From assembly GCF_001613085.1 (NCBI RefSeq), contig NZ_BDBR01000033.1, forward strand, positions 52,023 to 116,022: a stretch of DNA of 64,000 nucleotides. Reading direction: 5' to 3'. The stretch is from Nocardia salmonicida NBRC 13393. GTDB lineage: Bacteria; Actinomycetota; Actinomycetes; Mycobacteriales; Mycobacteriaceae. The notes below the pieces were generated by a model. It made no database searches. It had not been told where the DNA came from and worked only from the letters and a program-made list of their open reading frames with translations. Positions 8,661 to 17,843 of this stretch are shown one piece after another; positions within the stretch are counted from its first letter, which is position 1, and the number at the start of each line of letters is the position of its first letter. Both the position numbers and the translations under genes were made by a program.

Positions 8661-9520
8661 AACGCGGTGCAACGCAGCATCATCCCTGGCGTCCAGTTGA
8701 TCTGGCCGATGCAGAGAACACCGGGCCGACAGATCCACGATTTTGAGACGAAGTCGGACCCGTACTTCGCGCCGCGAGATGCCCGGCCGCGCCCGCGCGC
8801 AGGGCAGGATCTTTCTGATGGCGAACTCCGTCAAGGTGAGCATCTCCGGCGCGAGCAGGCTCAGACCCACTGCCACGAGTCCACGTCCGGGGCCGGTGAT
8901 CGCGGTCCATCAAGATATCGGCCGGATCGATGGCGAGCGAGGTGAACGACGACGTGAGTCCGGTGACGAGCGCAGCGTTCGCCGCGATCCGGCGGGTGCG
9001 ATTCGTGCGACCCCGCGCCCGTGTCGGACTCGCGTCTGCGATCGGGCTGCGGGAAGCGATCTCGCGACTGGCGATCCAGGCGGCGGCGATACTGGCGCCG
9101 AGCATCAGGGCCGCTCCGAGCAGCGGTAGGTCCGAGCCCGGAGATGTCCGGTCGCGTCGTCGACCAGGCCGGTGCCGTGGATGCCCGCCAGCAGACCCAC
9201 GATGCGGCCTACCGTGCGACACCACCGACGGACTGAGGCAGGTGTACCACGGTGGTATCTCCCATTGACCGACCCCGCGGATATCGAGGCGGCAGTGCCC
9301 GTAGCCAGGATACTCTGAGATCTCGAATTGTTCTGCGCTGCAGTGATTTTCGCGTTCAGGGCACTTGCCGAACGAAAACCCGCCCCGAGGCCAAAGACCG
9401 TGTGCGCCCAGGCCGTCTGTGCTGAACTGGGTCCATCCCACAGGCATCGACCGAAATATCTTGCAGCAGAGCAGGTTTCGCTCATGACCAGGGATGCACC
9501 TGCATGGAAGAGGGCCCATC
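8661..9520. other. degraded interval without an intact gene
   Basis: About 860 bp between the istB relic and the peptidase gene. Minus-strand frames show a hydrophobic stretch (LPLLGAALMLGASIAAAWIA) near 9070-9130 and neighbouring segments that look once-coding but are split between frames. I read this as remains of a small membrane-protein gene disrupted by the IS21-type element. No intact gene or RNA is supported. Confidence 0.4.
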
Positions 9521-10522
9521 ATGGCATTGTCAGTAGCCGACCTCGCAGTCCTGGGGGACACACCGGTCACCATCCGGTCGACGGCGTTTTCGAATGTGTA
9601 CCTACGAATGGACGCCAACGGGGTGACCGCCCCGGCCGACTACGGCGGCGGTACGGTCAACTGCCAATACGGGGCGGCCCTCTACGAGCGGTTCCGGGTC
9701 CGACCCCAAGCCGATGGCTCTTTTGCCTTCGAGTCGGTGGCTTTTCCGAAGGTCTACCTGCGCATGGACGGCAGGGCGGTGAGCACCCAGACCGAATCCG
9801 GCGGCGGCACGGTCAACGCCCAGTACAGCGCCACCGGCCCCGGCCCCTGGGAGAAGTACAACACCAGGCCACAGACGGACGGATCAGTCTCCTTCGAGTC
9901 CGCCGCCTTCCCGAAGGTCTACCTGCGCTTGAACGGTAGCGGAGTGACCACCACCAGCGGCGCCGGCGGCACGGTCAACGCCCAGTTCGGTGCCGAGGGC
10001 GGCATCCACGAGAAGTTCTTTCTCGCCATGGACGACCAGCGTCTGGACTTCCGGATGCAGCACCAAGAGCAAACCATGTGGTGCTGGAACGCGGCCACAG
10101 TCAGCACCGCGGCGTACTACGACCCGGCATCGACCTGGACCCAGGGCAAACTGGCCAACGCGGAGTTGGGCCGCAACGACTGCGCCGTCGGGGCGGGCGC
10201 GGTATCGCCGTGTAACCAGGGCCGGTGGCCCGATACCGCGCTCACCCGGATCGGGCGGCTCAACGCGCGCTCGAACAACGCCTTGACCAACGTCCAACTC
10301 GGCGCCGAGATGACCAAATCCGCACCGGTCGTCGTGAACATCTCCTGGCAGGGCGGAGGCGGCCACATCGTCGCTGTGCGAGGGCGTTCGGTGATCAACG
10401 GTGTCGACTACGTCAGCGTCGCCGATCCGTGGGAGGGCGACTCCGATGTCACCTACGACGTCTTCCGCAACAGGTACCAGGGCAGCGGAACCTGGACCGT
10501 CAGCTACAAGACCCAGCCCTGA
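9521..10522 (+). CDS. triple repeat plus AvrRpt2/C70-like papain-fold cysteine peptidase
   Basis: 333 residues from ATG 9521 (AGAGGG upstream; an ATG at 9494 has no such site). Residues about 8-160 hold three repeats of about 45 residues with the pattern F-x-K/N-VYLRMD then GGGTVN-x-QYG, resembling a beta-trefoil or fascin-like binding module. Residues about 165-333 form a papain-like domain: catalytic Cys188 in TMWCWNA, His282 in GGGHIVAV, Asp302 in VADPWEG. These match the family of Pfam Peptidase_C70. No signal peptide is evident, so export would need a dedicated system. Coupled by a 12-bp gap to the next gene, probably a partner. Role may be in inter-organism interaction; that is inference. 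Confidence 0.75.
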   Translation: MALSVADLAVLGDTPVTIRSTAFSNVYLRMDANGVTAPADYGGGTVNCQYGAALYERFRVRPQADGSFAFESVAFPKVYLRMDGRAVSTQTESGGGTVNAQYSATGPGPWEKYNTRPQTDGSVSFESAAFPKVYLRLNGSGVTTTSGAGGTVNAQFGAEGGIHEKFFLAMDDQRLDFRMQHQEQTMWCWNAATVSTAAYYDPASTWTQGKLANAELGRNDCAVGAGAVSPCNQGRWPDTALTRIGRLNARSNNALTNVQLGAEMTKSAPVVVNISWQGGGGHIVAVRGRSVINGVDYVSVADPWEGDSDVTYDVFRNRYQGSGTWTVSYKTQP

Positions 10523-10534
10523 GGAGAACCGCTC

Positions 10535-11101
10535 ATGCCGCTCCATCTGCCCGACCCGCCCTCCGAAGTCCCCGACAAGGTCAAAGGGAAACTTCGCGCG
10601 TTCGCCGACGGCGCGAAATTCTCGACCAAGGCGCTGCGCGGGGCCCGCAAGGACCAACTCGACCTGTCCACACCCCACCAGATCTTCACCCTCGGTCTCG
10701 ATGACATCACCGCCGGCGCGGGTCTGGACGCGGCCCGTCCGGTGGGCTGGCGCTACCTCGTCGTAGACGGCGCCCAGATCATCGCCAGCGCCGAAACCAC
10801 GCTGGCTCCCGACGGCACCCAAGAGATGGCGCAGTTCACCGAAGGACCGTTCGTCCTGGCCACCGACAAAGCCCTGAAGATTGTTCGAAAACTGCCCCAA
10901 CTCGCGGCTGCCGGGTTCGAGCTTCGGCTGCTGCGCATCCCCGCCCTGTATGTGATGGCACTGTGGTTGCACTCTCCGTTTGTCGAGCTTCTCGTTCCGC
11001 TGGACCCCTCACCGATCGGCAAGGAAGGCAAGCCCGTCCCCGCGGGCCAGTTCCTCGCCGAGCTTTCCGAACTCGCCCGCACGATGAGCCCACCCGCGTA
11101 A
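10535..11101 (+). CDS. hypothetical protein paired with the cysteine peptidase
   Basis: 188 residues, ATG 10535 with GAGGAG upstream. No recognised domain. Composition is soluble and mixed alpha/beta, with a central segment PQLAAAGFELRLLRIPALYVMALWLH near residue 130. The 12-bp spacing from the peptidase gene and the strong dyad after its stop suggest a two-gene operon, so it may be an inhibitor, chaperone or cofactor of the peptidase. I cannot assign a function. Confidence 0.65.
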   Translation: MPLHLPDPPSEVPDKVKGKLRAFADGAKFSTKALRGARKDQLDLSTPHQIFTLGLDDITAGAGLDAARPVGWRYLVVDGAQIIASAETTLAPDGTQEMAQFTEGPFVLATDKALKIVRKLPQLAAAGFELRLLRIPALYVMALWLHSPFVELLVPLDPSPIGKEGKPVPAGQFLAELSELARTMSPPA

Positions 11102-11201
11102 GGACCCGGTCGGGAACCCGGTTCGTCTCGGCGGCCGACCATTTCCGCCTCGGAGCCCCGAATACGGCGCTGATGTCAGCGACATACGGCGCGTTGCACG
11201 A

Positions 11202-11240
11202 AAGGGGATGGTCATCGCAATACTTGCGATGACCAGCCCT
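11202..11240 (+). terminator. strong hairpin after the peptidase operon
   Basis: Perfect 12-base arms (TGGTCATCGCAA and its complement at 11209-11220 and 11224-11235) around a TAC loop, extended by AGGG/CCCT outside an imperfect step. There is no T-run, as is usual for actinobacterial terminators. It lies about 100 bp after the stop at 11101. It could instead be an operator for the lipoprotein gene. Confidence 0.5.
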
Positions 11241-11439
11241 GACACCGAGCGATGGCAGTCTGCAGATAGCTGAGGTGGAGGGCGGGCGAGGCGTGGCGAT
11301 CGTCGGGTCGGGCCGTCCCATTCCGTCGCTCACGCCACCGCAGTTCCTTAGCTGCGTCGAAAATCTCGCAATCCGGCCACAGAACTGGGGGCACGTCGGC
11401 GGCAGCGCTGTGACGCCGATTGCTGGAAAGATCAACGCT

Positions 11440-12486
11440 ATGCGCTCTACCGTGCCCACCCTCGGGTTGCTGATGACGGCCGTCCTGCTGACCGGATGCG
11501 GCTACTTCGATCGAGGACGCGACCAGGCCGAACATGACAGCTGGTCACGCAAGATCGAGACGGCCATCCAGGCCCTCCCGGGGGTGACCGACGCATCACA
11601 CCGCTTCGAGCACTACAAGGGCAGGCATTTCACCGCCGAACTCGACGTGCAGCTCCGCGACGACGCCACACCGGCCGAGGCCGCGTCTGTGGTCAGTGCC
11701 ATGGGCGCTCAACCGCTTCCGCGCCGTTTCAAAGGCGACCCGATAACGGTCACCATCGACCGGATGGCGGACTCCTATTCCGCGTACTGGATGTTCGGCC
11801 GTGACGTGAGCACGGAAGCGAACGCCGCAAACAACTGGGCGCGACTATGGGCTGCGGGCACCGAAGTGCACTGGGACTCGAGCGGCGGCTTCGCGGACCG
11901 CATCACCAACGCCATCGACATCCGGGCGGGCTCCGAGACCGAACCCCACCGCGCCATCGCGGCGATGCGCCGAATCATCCAGGACTTCCCCGAACTGGCG
12001 TCCAACCAGTGGACCGTATCCACCGTTCATGAGCGGGAGCGCGGGTTCACCAATCATTCGGAACGGAGCCCCGGATCGTATCCATGGCCCCACGATCGCG
12101 TCACCCCCCACCAAGAGCCCACCCCTCGCTTCCCGTCCAATGACGAACTCGACCTGTGGCAGTGGTTCCTGACCGATCAACCCATCCCGTTCTTCGCTCA
12201 GGTGTCGGTCTACGACCCGCCTCTTGAAGGCCGCACACTGGGCGTCACCGTATTCCCTCCCGTAGGGACGGAATTCAGCGCAGCGCAGACCACACAACTC
12301 GCCGATCTGCATCTTCCCTACCTGGCAGGCTCCGGCGCGGCGGTCGCCTACACGATCCACACACCCAACGGCCCCGCCTACTCCATGGGCCCCTTTTTCG
12401 AGGTCGTGGTCGGCGGCTGCCAGACACCCGGATACACCGTCCTACCGGAGTCGCAGCCCTATCGACGTCAATACGAACACTGCTGA
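11440..12486 (+). CDS. secreted lipoprotein, function unknown
   Basis: 348 residues from ATG 11440, with GGAAAG upstream. A short basic N-terminus and hydrophobic core end in the lipobox LLTGC with Cys20, so the mature protein is lipid-anchored at the outer face of the membrane. The rest is soluble with no catalytic motif I recognise. A first domain (about 25-110) has the look of a small alpha/beta repeat (IETAIQALPGV, then DAT-x-AEAASVVSAM), and a Cys pair near the C-terminus (GGCQTP and the terminal EHC) may form a disulfide. It has its own promoter region and no operon partner. Confidence 0.75.
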   Translation: MRSTVPTLGLLMTAVLLTGCGYFDRGRDQAEHDSWSRKIETAIQALPGVTDASHRFEHYKGRHFTAELDVQLRDDATPAEAASVVSAMGAQPLPRRFKGDPITVTIDRMADSYSAYWMFGRDVSTEANAANNWARLWAAGTEVHWDSSGGFADRITNAIDIRAGSETEPHRAIAAMRRIIQDFPELASNQWTVSTVHERERGFTNHSERSPGSYPWPHDRVTPHQEPTPRFPSNDELDLWQWFLTDQPIPFFAQVSVYDPPLEGRTLGVTVFPPVGTEFSAAQTTQLADLHLPYLAGSGAAVAYTIHTPNGPAYSMGPFFEVVVGGCQTPGYTVLPESQPYRRQYEHC

Positions 12487-13126
12487 TCCGCGTTCCACAA
12501 CCCCCGGAATCCGCAGGTTCGTCAGCACCGTTTCTGCACGTATATTGCACAAAAAGGCTGGCCGACACGAAACCAATGCCTGAACAGCCACTACGTGCGG
12601 TCCCAGCTGGTTTCAAGCCAGCAGACCCCACGACGGCTTGCGGCCAGCACGTTGAGGCGGCTCGCCGACGCCTGACGCAGGATTCCGAGAACAGATCCGC
12701 ATAGCAATCGAAGACATCAACGCAGCGATCTGGCAGATCCGACAGAGTATGTTGGGACACAACACATTTCGTCACTCAGTCGCGCTGAGCTGCGCCGTTC
12801 GAGCAAGCTCGAAGGTCGCAAGTGCCCCAGGTGACTTCGCCCCTCAGTTTAGACACAAGCCGATATAACGCCAGTTCAAGGTGCATGCCCATCGGCATGA
12901 TGGTGCGTTGCCGAGACTGAGATGACCTCGGCCCGTTGATCTTCAGGCGTGACGGGTGGCCGCTTTCGAACCGAGGACGAGCGACATGAGAGGACGCCGC
13001 CGCCCGACGTCGATATGACTGCTTCGGAGAACGTACGAGCGCCGTCAGCCGACCGCGAAAGTTCTTGGGCCGTGCAAGGTTTGCGACCAGGTCGGAAGTA
13101 ACCGTTCAGCCTTGTATCCTCCCTCA
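12487..13126. other. non-coding interval
   Basis: About 640 bp between the lipoprotein stop and the next gene. Short frames are present on both strands but none shows codon bias or a ribosome site. I see no RNA gene, long repeat or insertion-sequence end. Confidence 0.4.
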
Positions 13127-14089
13127 GTGACCCTTCTGGTAACCGCCGTGACTCGGAATCATGCGTTTCACGCGAGCGATCAACTCGTGACCTATGGACA
13201 TGCTGGCCTGATCGTCGAGCACGACAGGAGGGCGAACAAGACGATCGTCATCGTTGGGTCAGATTGTTGGCTCGTCCTGGGGTACACGGGAGTGGCATAT
13301 ATCGATGCTCGCCCGACTGATCAGTTTATCGCCGAGGCTGTATCCGGTGTGGCCGACCTTTCAAAGGGCGGGATTCTCATGCGAGGGCACGGCCAGCCGC
13401 TTCGGATCCACTTCGAAAAGATCGGCCGACGGATCGTAGAGAGCGTAGACGCTGCATTCCGACGGCTCCCGTCGGCTGCCCAGAAGCATAAACTGATCCT
13501 GATCGGCTCCGGGCTGCAGTTCACCAAACCAGCGTGGCGGCACATTATCTTCAAGGTTGAGTTCGACGAGAAAAAGTGGGATAGCGTAGGCGATTCTGGT
13601 CGGTGGCCATCGTGGAATTCGTTCGCGCTGAACGCTGCCGGGGACGTCCGCGAGCCCATCATCAAACGGGCTCGCGAGCGGGTCAAGGCAGAAGGATCTG
13701 AGTCGCCAGAACGGATACGGTCGATCATGGTCGACGCGGTGCGGGAAACGGGCGCAGCATCGAAACTAGTAGGTGAAAACGTGATTTCAGTGATTCTCGC
13801 ACCTGAGCAGTCAGAGATCGGAGTTTACCTTGACCTATCGGATGCTGGGCCGACGATCGAGTCGCCGAGCACCGATCCTGATCGAATCTTGCCGCCGCCC
13901 GCGGTCTACACGCCTTTTGTGCTCCTGCCGTCTGCAGTGCACTGTCCATCAATCGCAAGCGCTGGAGTGTGCCGAGTAGACGGGTTGGCGCTCAAATTTT
14001 ATGGTCCCGCTTCCACCGTCGGAGGCGGTTTCTTGCACGGCTATGACCGTGAGCCTCCGCCAGGAGTACGGCGAGGCCGACCGAACTGA
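13127..14089 (+). CDS. hypothetical protein, possibly Ntn-hydrolase-like
   Basis: 320 residues from the GTG at 13127; a TTG at 13112 adds five residues. With the GTG start the product begins Met-Thr-Leu-Leu-Val-Thr-Ala-Val-Thr and continues FHASDQLVT and GYTGVAYID, which recalls the N-terminal strand of proteasome-like Ntn hydrolases (Thr exposed after Met removal, a conserved SD-x-x-x-T, a central G-x-x-G). The C-terminal third is Pro-rich. Codon bias is weaker than in neighbouring genes. No conserved partner is nearby. Family assignment is tentative. Confidence 0.55.
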   Translation: MTLLVTAVTRNHAFHASDQLVTYGHAGLIVEHDRRANKTIVIVGSDCWLVLGYTGVAYIDARPTDQFIAEAVSGVADLSKGGILMRGHGQPLRIHFEKIGRRIVESVDAAFRRLPSAAQKHKLILIGSGLQFTKPAWRHIIFKVEFDEKKWDSVGDSGRWPSWNSFALNAAGDVREPIIKRARERVKAEGSESPERIRSIMVDAVRETGAASKLVGENVISVILAPEQSEIGVYLDLSDAGPTIESPSTDPDRILPPPAVYTPFVLLPSAVHCPSIASAGVCRVDGLALKFYGPASTVGGGFLHGYDREPPPGVRRGRPN

Positions 14090-14282
14090 GCGGGGTCGCG
14101 TGACATCCCCACAGATGCCAGCTGAAGCCCCGGTCCCACCAGCGCAGCGACCTGAATCGGGAGGTACAGGAAGGCACACCACCGGTAAGACCCCCATTAT
14201 CAGCGGTCAGGCCGCCGTCGACCCCCGCGTATGGATCGATTTGCCGATCTCTCTGGTCGGCCCCTCCCACCCGCGTAACGCC

Positions 14283-14321
14283 GAAGGCCCCGAGCTCGCA
14301 AGTAATGAGCTCGGGGCCTTC
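14283..14321. terminator. 15-bp perfect stem hairpin
   Basis: Arms at 14283-14297 and 14307-14321 (GAAGGCCCCGAGCTC and its exact complement) with a nine-base loop. This is the strongest dyad in the region and fits a bidirectional terminator. Its position about 700 bp before an integrase could also mark an element boundary. Confidence 0.6.
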
Positions 14322-14531
14322 GTGATTGGGTAATCGGCCGCACACAGGCTTGATGCAAGCTAATGGTTGGCGTTTCACAGTGTAGACGTGGCGGGCGGGT
14401 ATCGGACAGTCACGGGTCAGTTCCCGACGACGATGCGCGTCACCGACCGACTGGCATGTCGTGTCGCCCAGTTCCACACCAACCCGACATACGTCGTTCT
14501 CGTCGTTCTCTTCCCCGTCTATACTGAGGTC

Positions 14532-14547
14532 GGAAGAGCCATTGATC
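14532..14547 (+). repeat. leader motif copy 1
   Basis: GGAAGAGCCATTGATC, seven bases after a TATACT box and 22 bases before the small HTH gene. A near-identical copy lies at 17093. Confidence 0.45.
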
Positions 14548-14569
14548 ACCGACGAAAAATTGGTGTGTC

Positions 14570-14833
14570 ATGTCTTCTTCCGATTCCTCACCGTCGGCTC
14601 GACGCGACGGTTCGAGCAGCTCTCGTCCTCACCTGGCTCCTGGCGACGAAACATGGCTCAGCACTGCTGAACTCGCCGCCCGCCTGAAAATTCCCGTCAA
14701 GACCCTCGCGGCATGGGCCGGCTCCGGTCGCGGGCCTCGTTATGCCCGGATGGGGCGCTACCGGCGCTACCGACTCGGTGACGTCCGCGCCTGGGAAGAC
14801 CAACGGTTCGCCGACGGCGGCGGCAGTCAGTAG
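14570..14833 (+). CDS. small HTH protein (AlpA/excisionase-like)
   Basis: 87 residues. After a Ser-rich N-terminus, residues 28-80 form a MerR/AlpA-type winged helix: WLSTAELAARLKIPVKTLAAW, then GPRYARMGRYRRYRLGDVRAWE. This is the pattern of excisionases and small regulators encoded next to tyrosine integrases, and it precedes one here. A TATACT box and a leader motif shared with the region before 17417 lie directly upstream. Confidence 0.8.
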   Translation: MSSSDSSPSARRDGSSSSRPHLAPGDETWLSTAELAARLKIPVKTLAAWAGSGRGPRYARMGRYRRYRLGDVRAWEDQRFADGGGSQ

Positions 14834-14994
14834 CCCCGGTCAGTCGCGCCGACTTCCGTGCATCCCTCGAATACGTATCCGCCTCCTCACCGCTTCGGCG
14901 GACCTGTCACGCGCATATGCCTGCATCCAGCCGCCGCTTCGCGTGCGGTTCGCGCTGCCCCGAATCACTGCGTCCGAGTTCAAGGAAGGTAATC

Positions 14995-16308
14995 ATGGCC
15001 GGGCGAGTCCCCCATCCGGTCGGCACCTTCGGCCGACCCACGCCGCCACGAAAACAACGGAACGGCACCTGGCGCACCACCGCCCGCTACTACGGCGCCT
15101 GGGGTATCCAGTACATCGAACGCACCGGCCCCACAGCAGGTGAAGCACGCAACCGCCTCGCTGAAGCGATACGCGACTTCCGCGAGGACACCGGTGAACA
15201 GCGCATCACACGCACTACCACCCTGCTCACTCTGGCCGAGGAACTACTCGCCGAGATGGAGGCCGACGAAGCCTGCAGTCCCGGCCTGGTCGAGGACTAC
15301 CGCCGCGAGATCCTCGTTTCCCGAGACAAACGAGCGAACCCGAAAACCATCAAGATCGAGAACACCCTGGGCCGTCTACAGATCTGGCAAGCGACCGCCG
15401 GCGAGCTCGATCGACACCTCAAACGGCTACTGGCCCAGGGGTTTCGCCGTAAGGCCAAACAGCACAAGATCATCCTGCGGGCAATGATGCAGATCGCCGT
15501 CCGCCATGGTGCCGCGACGACCAATCCCGTCGCCGGCGTCTCCTCGTTTCGCAAAGCCAAACGGGCCGCACGCGGAAAAGTCGCAGACATGGCAGCGCTG
15601 CCTGCCTTTCGCGCCCAAGTGCGCGCATGGGCACGCGGCGAGGAGATCCCCGGCACCCCTGCCTATGTCAGCGGACCACCCCGCGACTGGACCATGGTGT
15701 GGGTCGTCGACGTCATCACCGGCACCGGGATCCGCCCCCACGAAGTCTTCGCCCTCCTCCTCGAGGACATCGACCTCGAGGCAGACGAACCCTATCTCGA
15801 TATCACCGGGACGCTCATCGAAGTCAAAGGAGAAGGCACCGGCGGCTGGGTCCGTAAGCCCGTGCCGAAATCCGAAAACGGCTGGCGCAGGATACTTCTG
15901 CCCGCGCACACCGTCGAAGCAATCGAAGAAGCGATCCTGGACCTGAAGGTCAGCGACCGCCCCAACCCGCTCGGCATGCTGTTTCCCGCACGCAACGGAT
16001 CAGTCCGAAACCCCAACGGATCTCGTCACGAAATCGCAATATTGCGTTCAAACCACGCAATCTGTGACGTCCACCACAAACTCCCGGGGGGGGAGACAAT
16101 TGAACGAACGAATTGCACGGCCCCACAAGGGACGCCAACGCCGACGTGCCCCCAAACGACCACAGGTCTCGATCCCAGACCTCGGCACCACCATCGCGTG
16201 GATTCGAGACGATCTCGGACTCACCCAGAACCAAGCCGCCACAGCGGTCAACTTCAGCGCCGTCCATCTGGGACGTTTCGAACGCGGCGAGTCCAAGCCG
16301 CCCCCTGA
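14995..16308 (+). pseudogene. tyrosine recombinase/integrase lacking its catalytic C-terminus
   Basis: ATG 14995 follows AAGGAAGG. The N-terminus (GRVPHPVGTFG), SAM-like core-binding domain and the start of the catalytic domain are intact, including the first catalytic Arg (about residue 247) in TGTGIRPHEVFALLL. From about 16015 the sequence RNPNGSRHE leaves the family: the expected H-x-x-R box and nucleophilic Tyr never appear, and the remaining frame (to 16308) is low-complexity shadow of the next gene. So the 3' third was deleted or replaced when the XRE gene was juxtaposed. It cannot recombine on its own. It would have integrated the surrounding element. Confidence 0.8.
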
Positions 16309-16918
16309 CACTCTCGAGAAAATCATCAGCGGATACCGCCTCGACAAGGCGATGGCCTCCCACCTGCGTGAGCTCGCAGGGCCCGCGATCATGCTGGCAC
16401 CACCCGATGCCTTGCGCTCCTACGTCCAAGCAGAGAAATCCCTGAGGATCAACCTCGAGCGGTTCCAAGCCCGCGCCATCCCCGCCGCCTTCATCGATCC
16501 ATTCTGGAACGTGCTGGCGCACAACGACTTGTTCGCTACCGCCCTTCCTGCCATCGAAGACAGCCGTTCGATATCGGTATGGATGTTGAGCGATCACAGC
16601 AAGACCGTGGTCGTCGACCCCGAAAGCGAAGGTTCCTGGACAGTCGCGATGCTGAAATCAGCCCTGGGAAGGCACCGGAGTTCAGCGCAGGCAAAAGAGC
16701 TCGTTTCCGCCTTGGCGCCGATCAGCGATGCTCGGCGACTGTGGGCAGCCAGCGTGAACGTCGCCCGTGGGCGCGACTCGCGGTGCCTGTTGCACGCCTA
16801 CGACACCAACCACAGCCCGGTCTCCTACCAGCTGGCGCTGGCCGACGGCATACTCGCTCACCACATCCAGCTCATCACGGCGACACCAGAGGCGTACTCC
16901 GGTCCTGAAATCGACTAG
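16100..16918 (+). CDS. XRE-family regulator with MmyB-like ligand domain
   Basis: 272 residues if started at TTG 16100, which has a G-rich ribosome site just upstream; GTG 16064 adds twelve residues. Residues about 25-80 form the HTH (IAWIRDDLGLTQNQAATAV, then HLGRFERGESKPP). Residues about 110-272 resemble the PAS-like MmyB domain found in actinobacterial XRE regulators (IPAAFIDPFWNVLAHNDLF and GSWTVAMLKSALGRH). It probably senses a small hydrophobic ligand. It overlaps the broken tail of the integrase frame. Confidence 0.8.
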   Translation: MNERIARPHKGRQRRRAPKRPQVSIPDLGTTIAWIRDDLGLTQNQAATAVNFSAVHLGRFERGESKPPPDTLEKIISGYRLDKAMASHLRELAGPAIMLAPPDALRSYVQAEKSLRINLERFQARAIPAAFIDPFWNVLAHNDLFATALPAIEDSRSISVWMLSDHSKTVVVDPESEGSWTVAMLKSALGRHRSSAQAKELVSALAPISDARRLWAASVNVARGRDSRCLLHAYDTNHSPVSYQLALADGILAHHIQLITATPEAYSGPEID

Positions 16919-17416
16919 CGACCAAGGACATCCGGCCGGTGCAGTGACGACAGATCTGCTTGCGCCGGTCGGAGGTTTGTGACCACTCACAGGGCGAGGG
17001 CTTGTCGTACTGTGCCTGAATCGCCACCAATTTCTCGGTGCCAGCAGAAAACTGGTGGCGAACATCGCCGAATTTGTGTTTTCCTGTATACGGGAAGAGC
17101 CACTGATCGGGCCGAAAGGTGCCCGATGCAATTTCATACGACTGCTATCCCGCTCCCGGGGCGCGAGGATTCTTCAGCGCTGCCGCCGCGAGCTGTCTTC
17201 GCTTATCTGCTGTGGCATTTCCGGTGCCGCACCGGCTCGAACAGTTGCCGTGTCTTGAGCGCTGCCCCGCCACGTGATCACAATTCGTGCGCTGTGGCCT
17301 CCGCCGACACCGCACGAATAGCCGTAATTCTCTGGGCGATTGCCGCCCTCCTCAGACGCGGCGCGTACACCACTGCGCATCCGTGCTCCACGTCGACCAC
17401 GACCGGAGGCACGTCG
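16919..17416. other. non-coding interval with promoter-like leader
   Basis: About 500 bp between the XRE gene and the small HTH gene. It contains a TATAC box near 17087 followed by the leader motif at 17093-17108. The frame of the downstream HTH gene is open through this whole interval, so a longer product starting at ATG 17124 is possible but has poor codon bias. Confidence 0.4.
17093..17108 (+). repeat. leader motif copy 2
   Basis: GGAAGAGCCACTGATC, one mismatch to the copy at 14532, again just after a TATAC box and ahead of a small HTH gene. Confidence 0.45.
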
Positions 17417-17638
17417 GTGAACGATGAAGTCTCGACCCCGCCTCCACCGCCGCTTCGCCGATGGGTCAACACCCGATCCGCGGCCGCCCACATCGGCATC
17501 CATCCAGAAGTGCTGCGCCGCTGGGCCCGCCAACCAGGCAAGCACACCTGGCTACCCAAACCCATCCGAGTCGGAAAGGAATTCCGTTGGGACATCGACG
17601 CACTCGAAACCGCCTTGGCGGACCTGGACGACCGATGA
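17417..17638 (+). CDS. small HTH protein (excisionase-like)
   Basis: 73 residues from GTG 17417, with CCGGAGG upstream. RRWVNTRSAAAHIGIHPEVLRRWAR followed by PKPIRVGKEFRWDIDALE is a MerR/AlpA-type winged helix, the same architecture as the gene at 14570. It sits ahead of an integrase fragment at 17652, repeating the excisionase-integrase order. Confidence 0.75.
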   Translation: MNDEVSTPPPPPLRRWVNTRSAAAHIGIHPEVLRRWARQPGKHTWLPKPIRVGKEFRWDIDALETALADLDDR

Positions 17639-17651
17639 CAGGAGGACGACG

Positions 17652-17843
17652 ATGAGGCGCGGTAGACCGCCACGGCCCCTCGGCGTCCCCGGCAAACCCC
17701 TGACCTTCTCGGTGCGGGGTTTCAGTTGTATCAGCTGCACGCTGTGGAGGCGCCGGGCGTTCCCAGTCCGCGTCACCGTCCACCTACCGCTTCGTCGGCG
17801 GGCGATGGGCCGACGGAGTTCGTCAGTAGTTCCGCGATGGTGA
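17652..17843 (+). pseudogene. integrase N-terminal remnant
   Basis: After GGAGG, the ATG at 17652 opens MRRGRPPRPLGVPGKP, a typical start of actinobacterial tyrosine integrases. After about 22 residues the frame becomes incoherent and runs into the 3' end of the convergent gene ending at 17773. Only the first exon-sized stub of a second integrase remains. Confidence 0.55.

Noticed and set aside
9884..10972. Long minus-strand frame opposite the peptidase and its partner
   Set aside because: Composition mirrors the sense genes; the sense strand has clear catalytic motifs and ribosome sites.
16979..17416. Longer product for the HTH gene starting upstream of 17417
   Set aside because: The extension has poor codon bias and Cys/Arg-rich composition, while GTG 17417 has a clear ribosome site.
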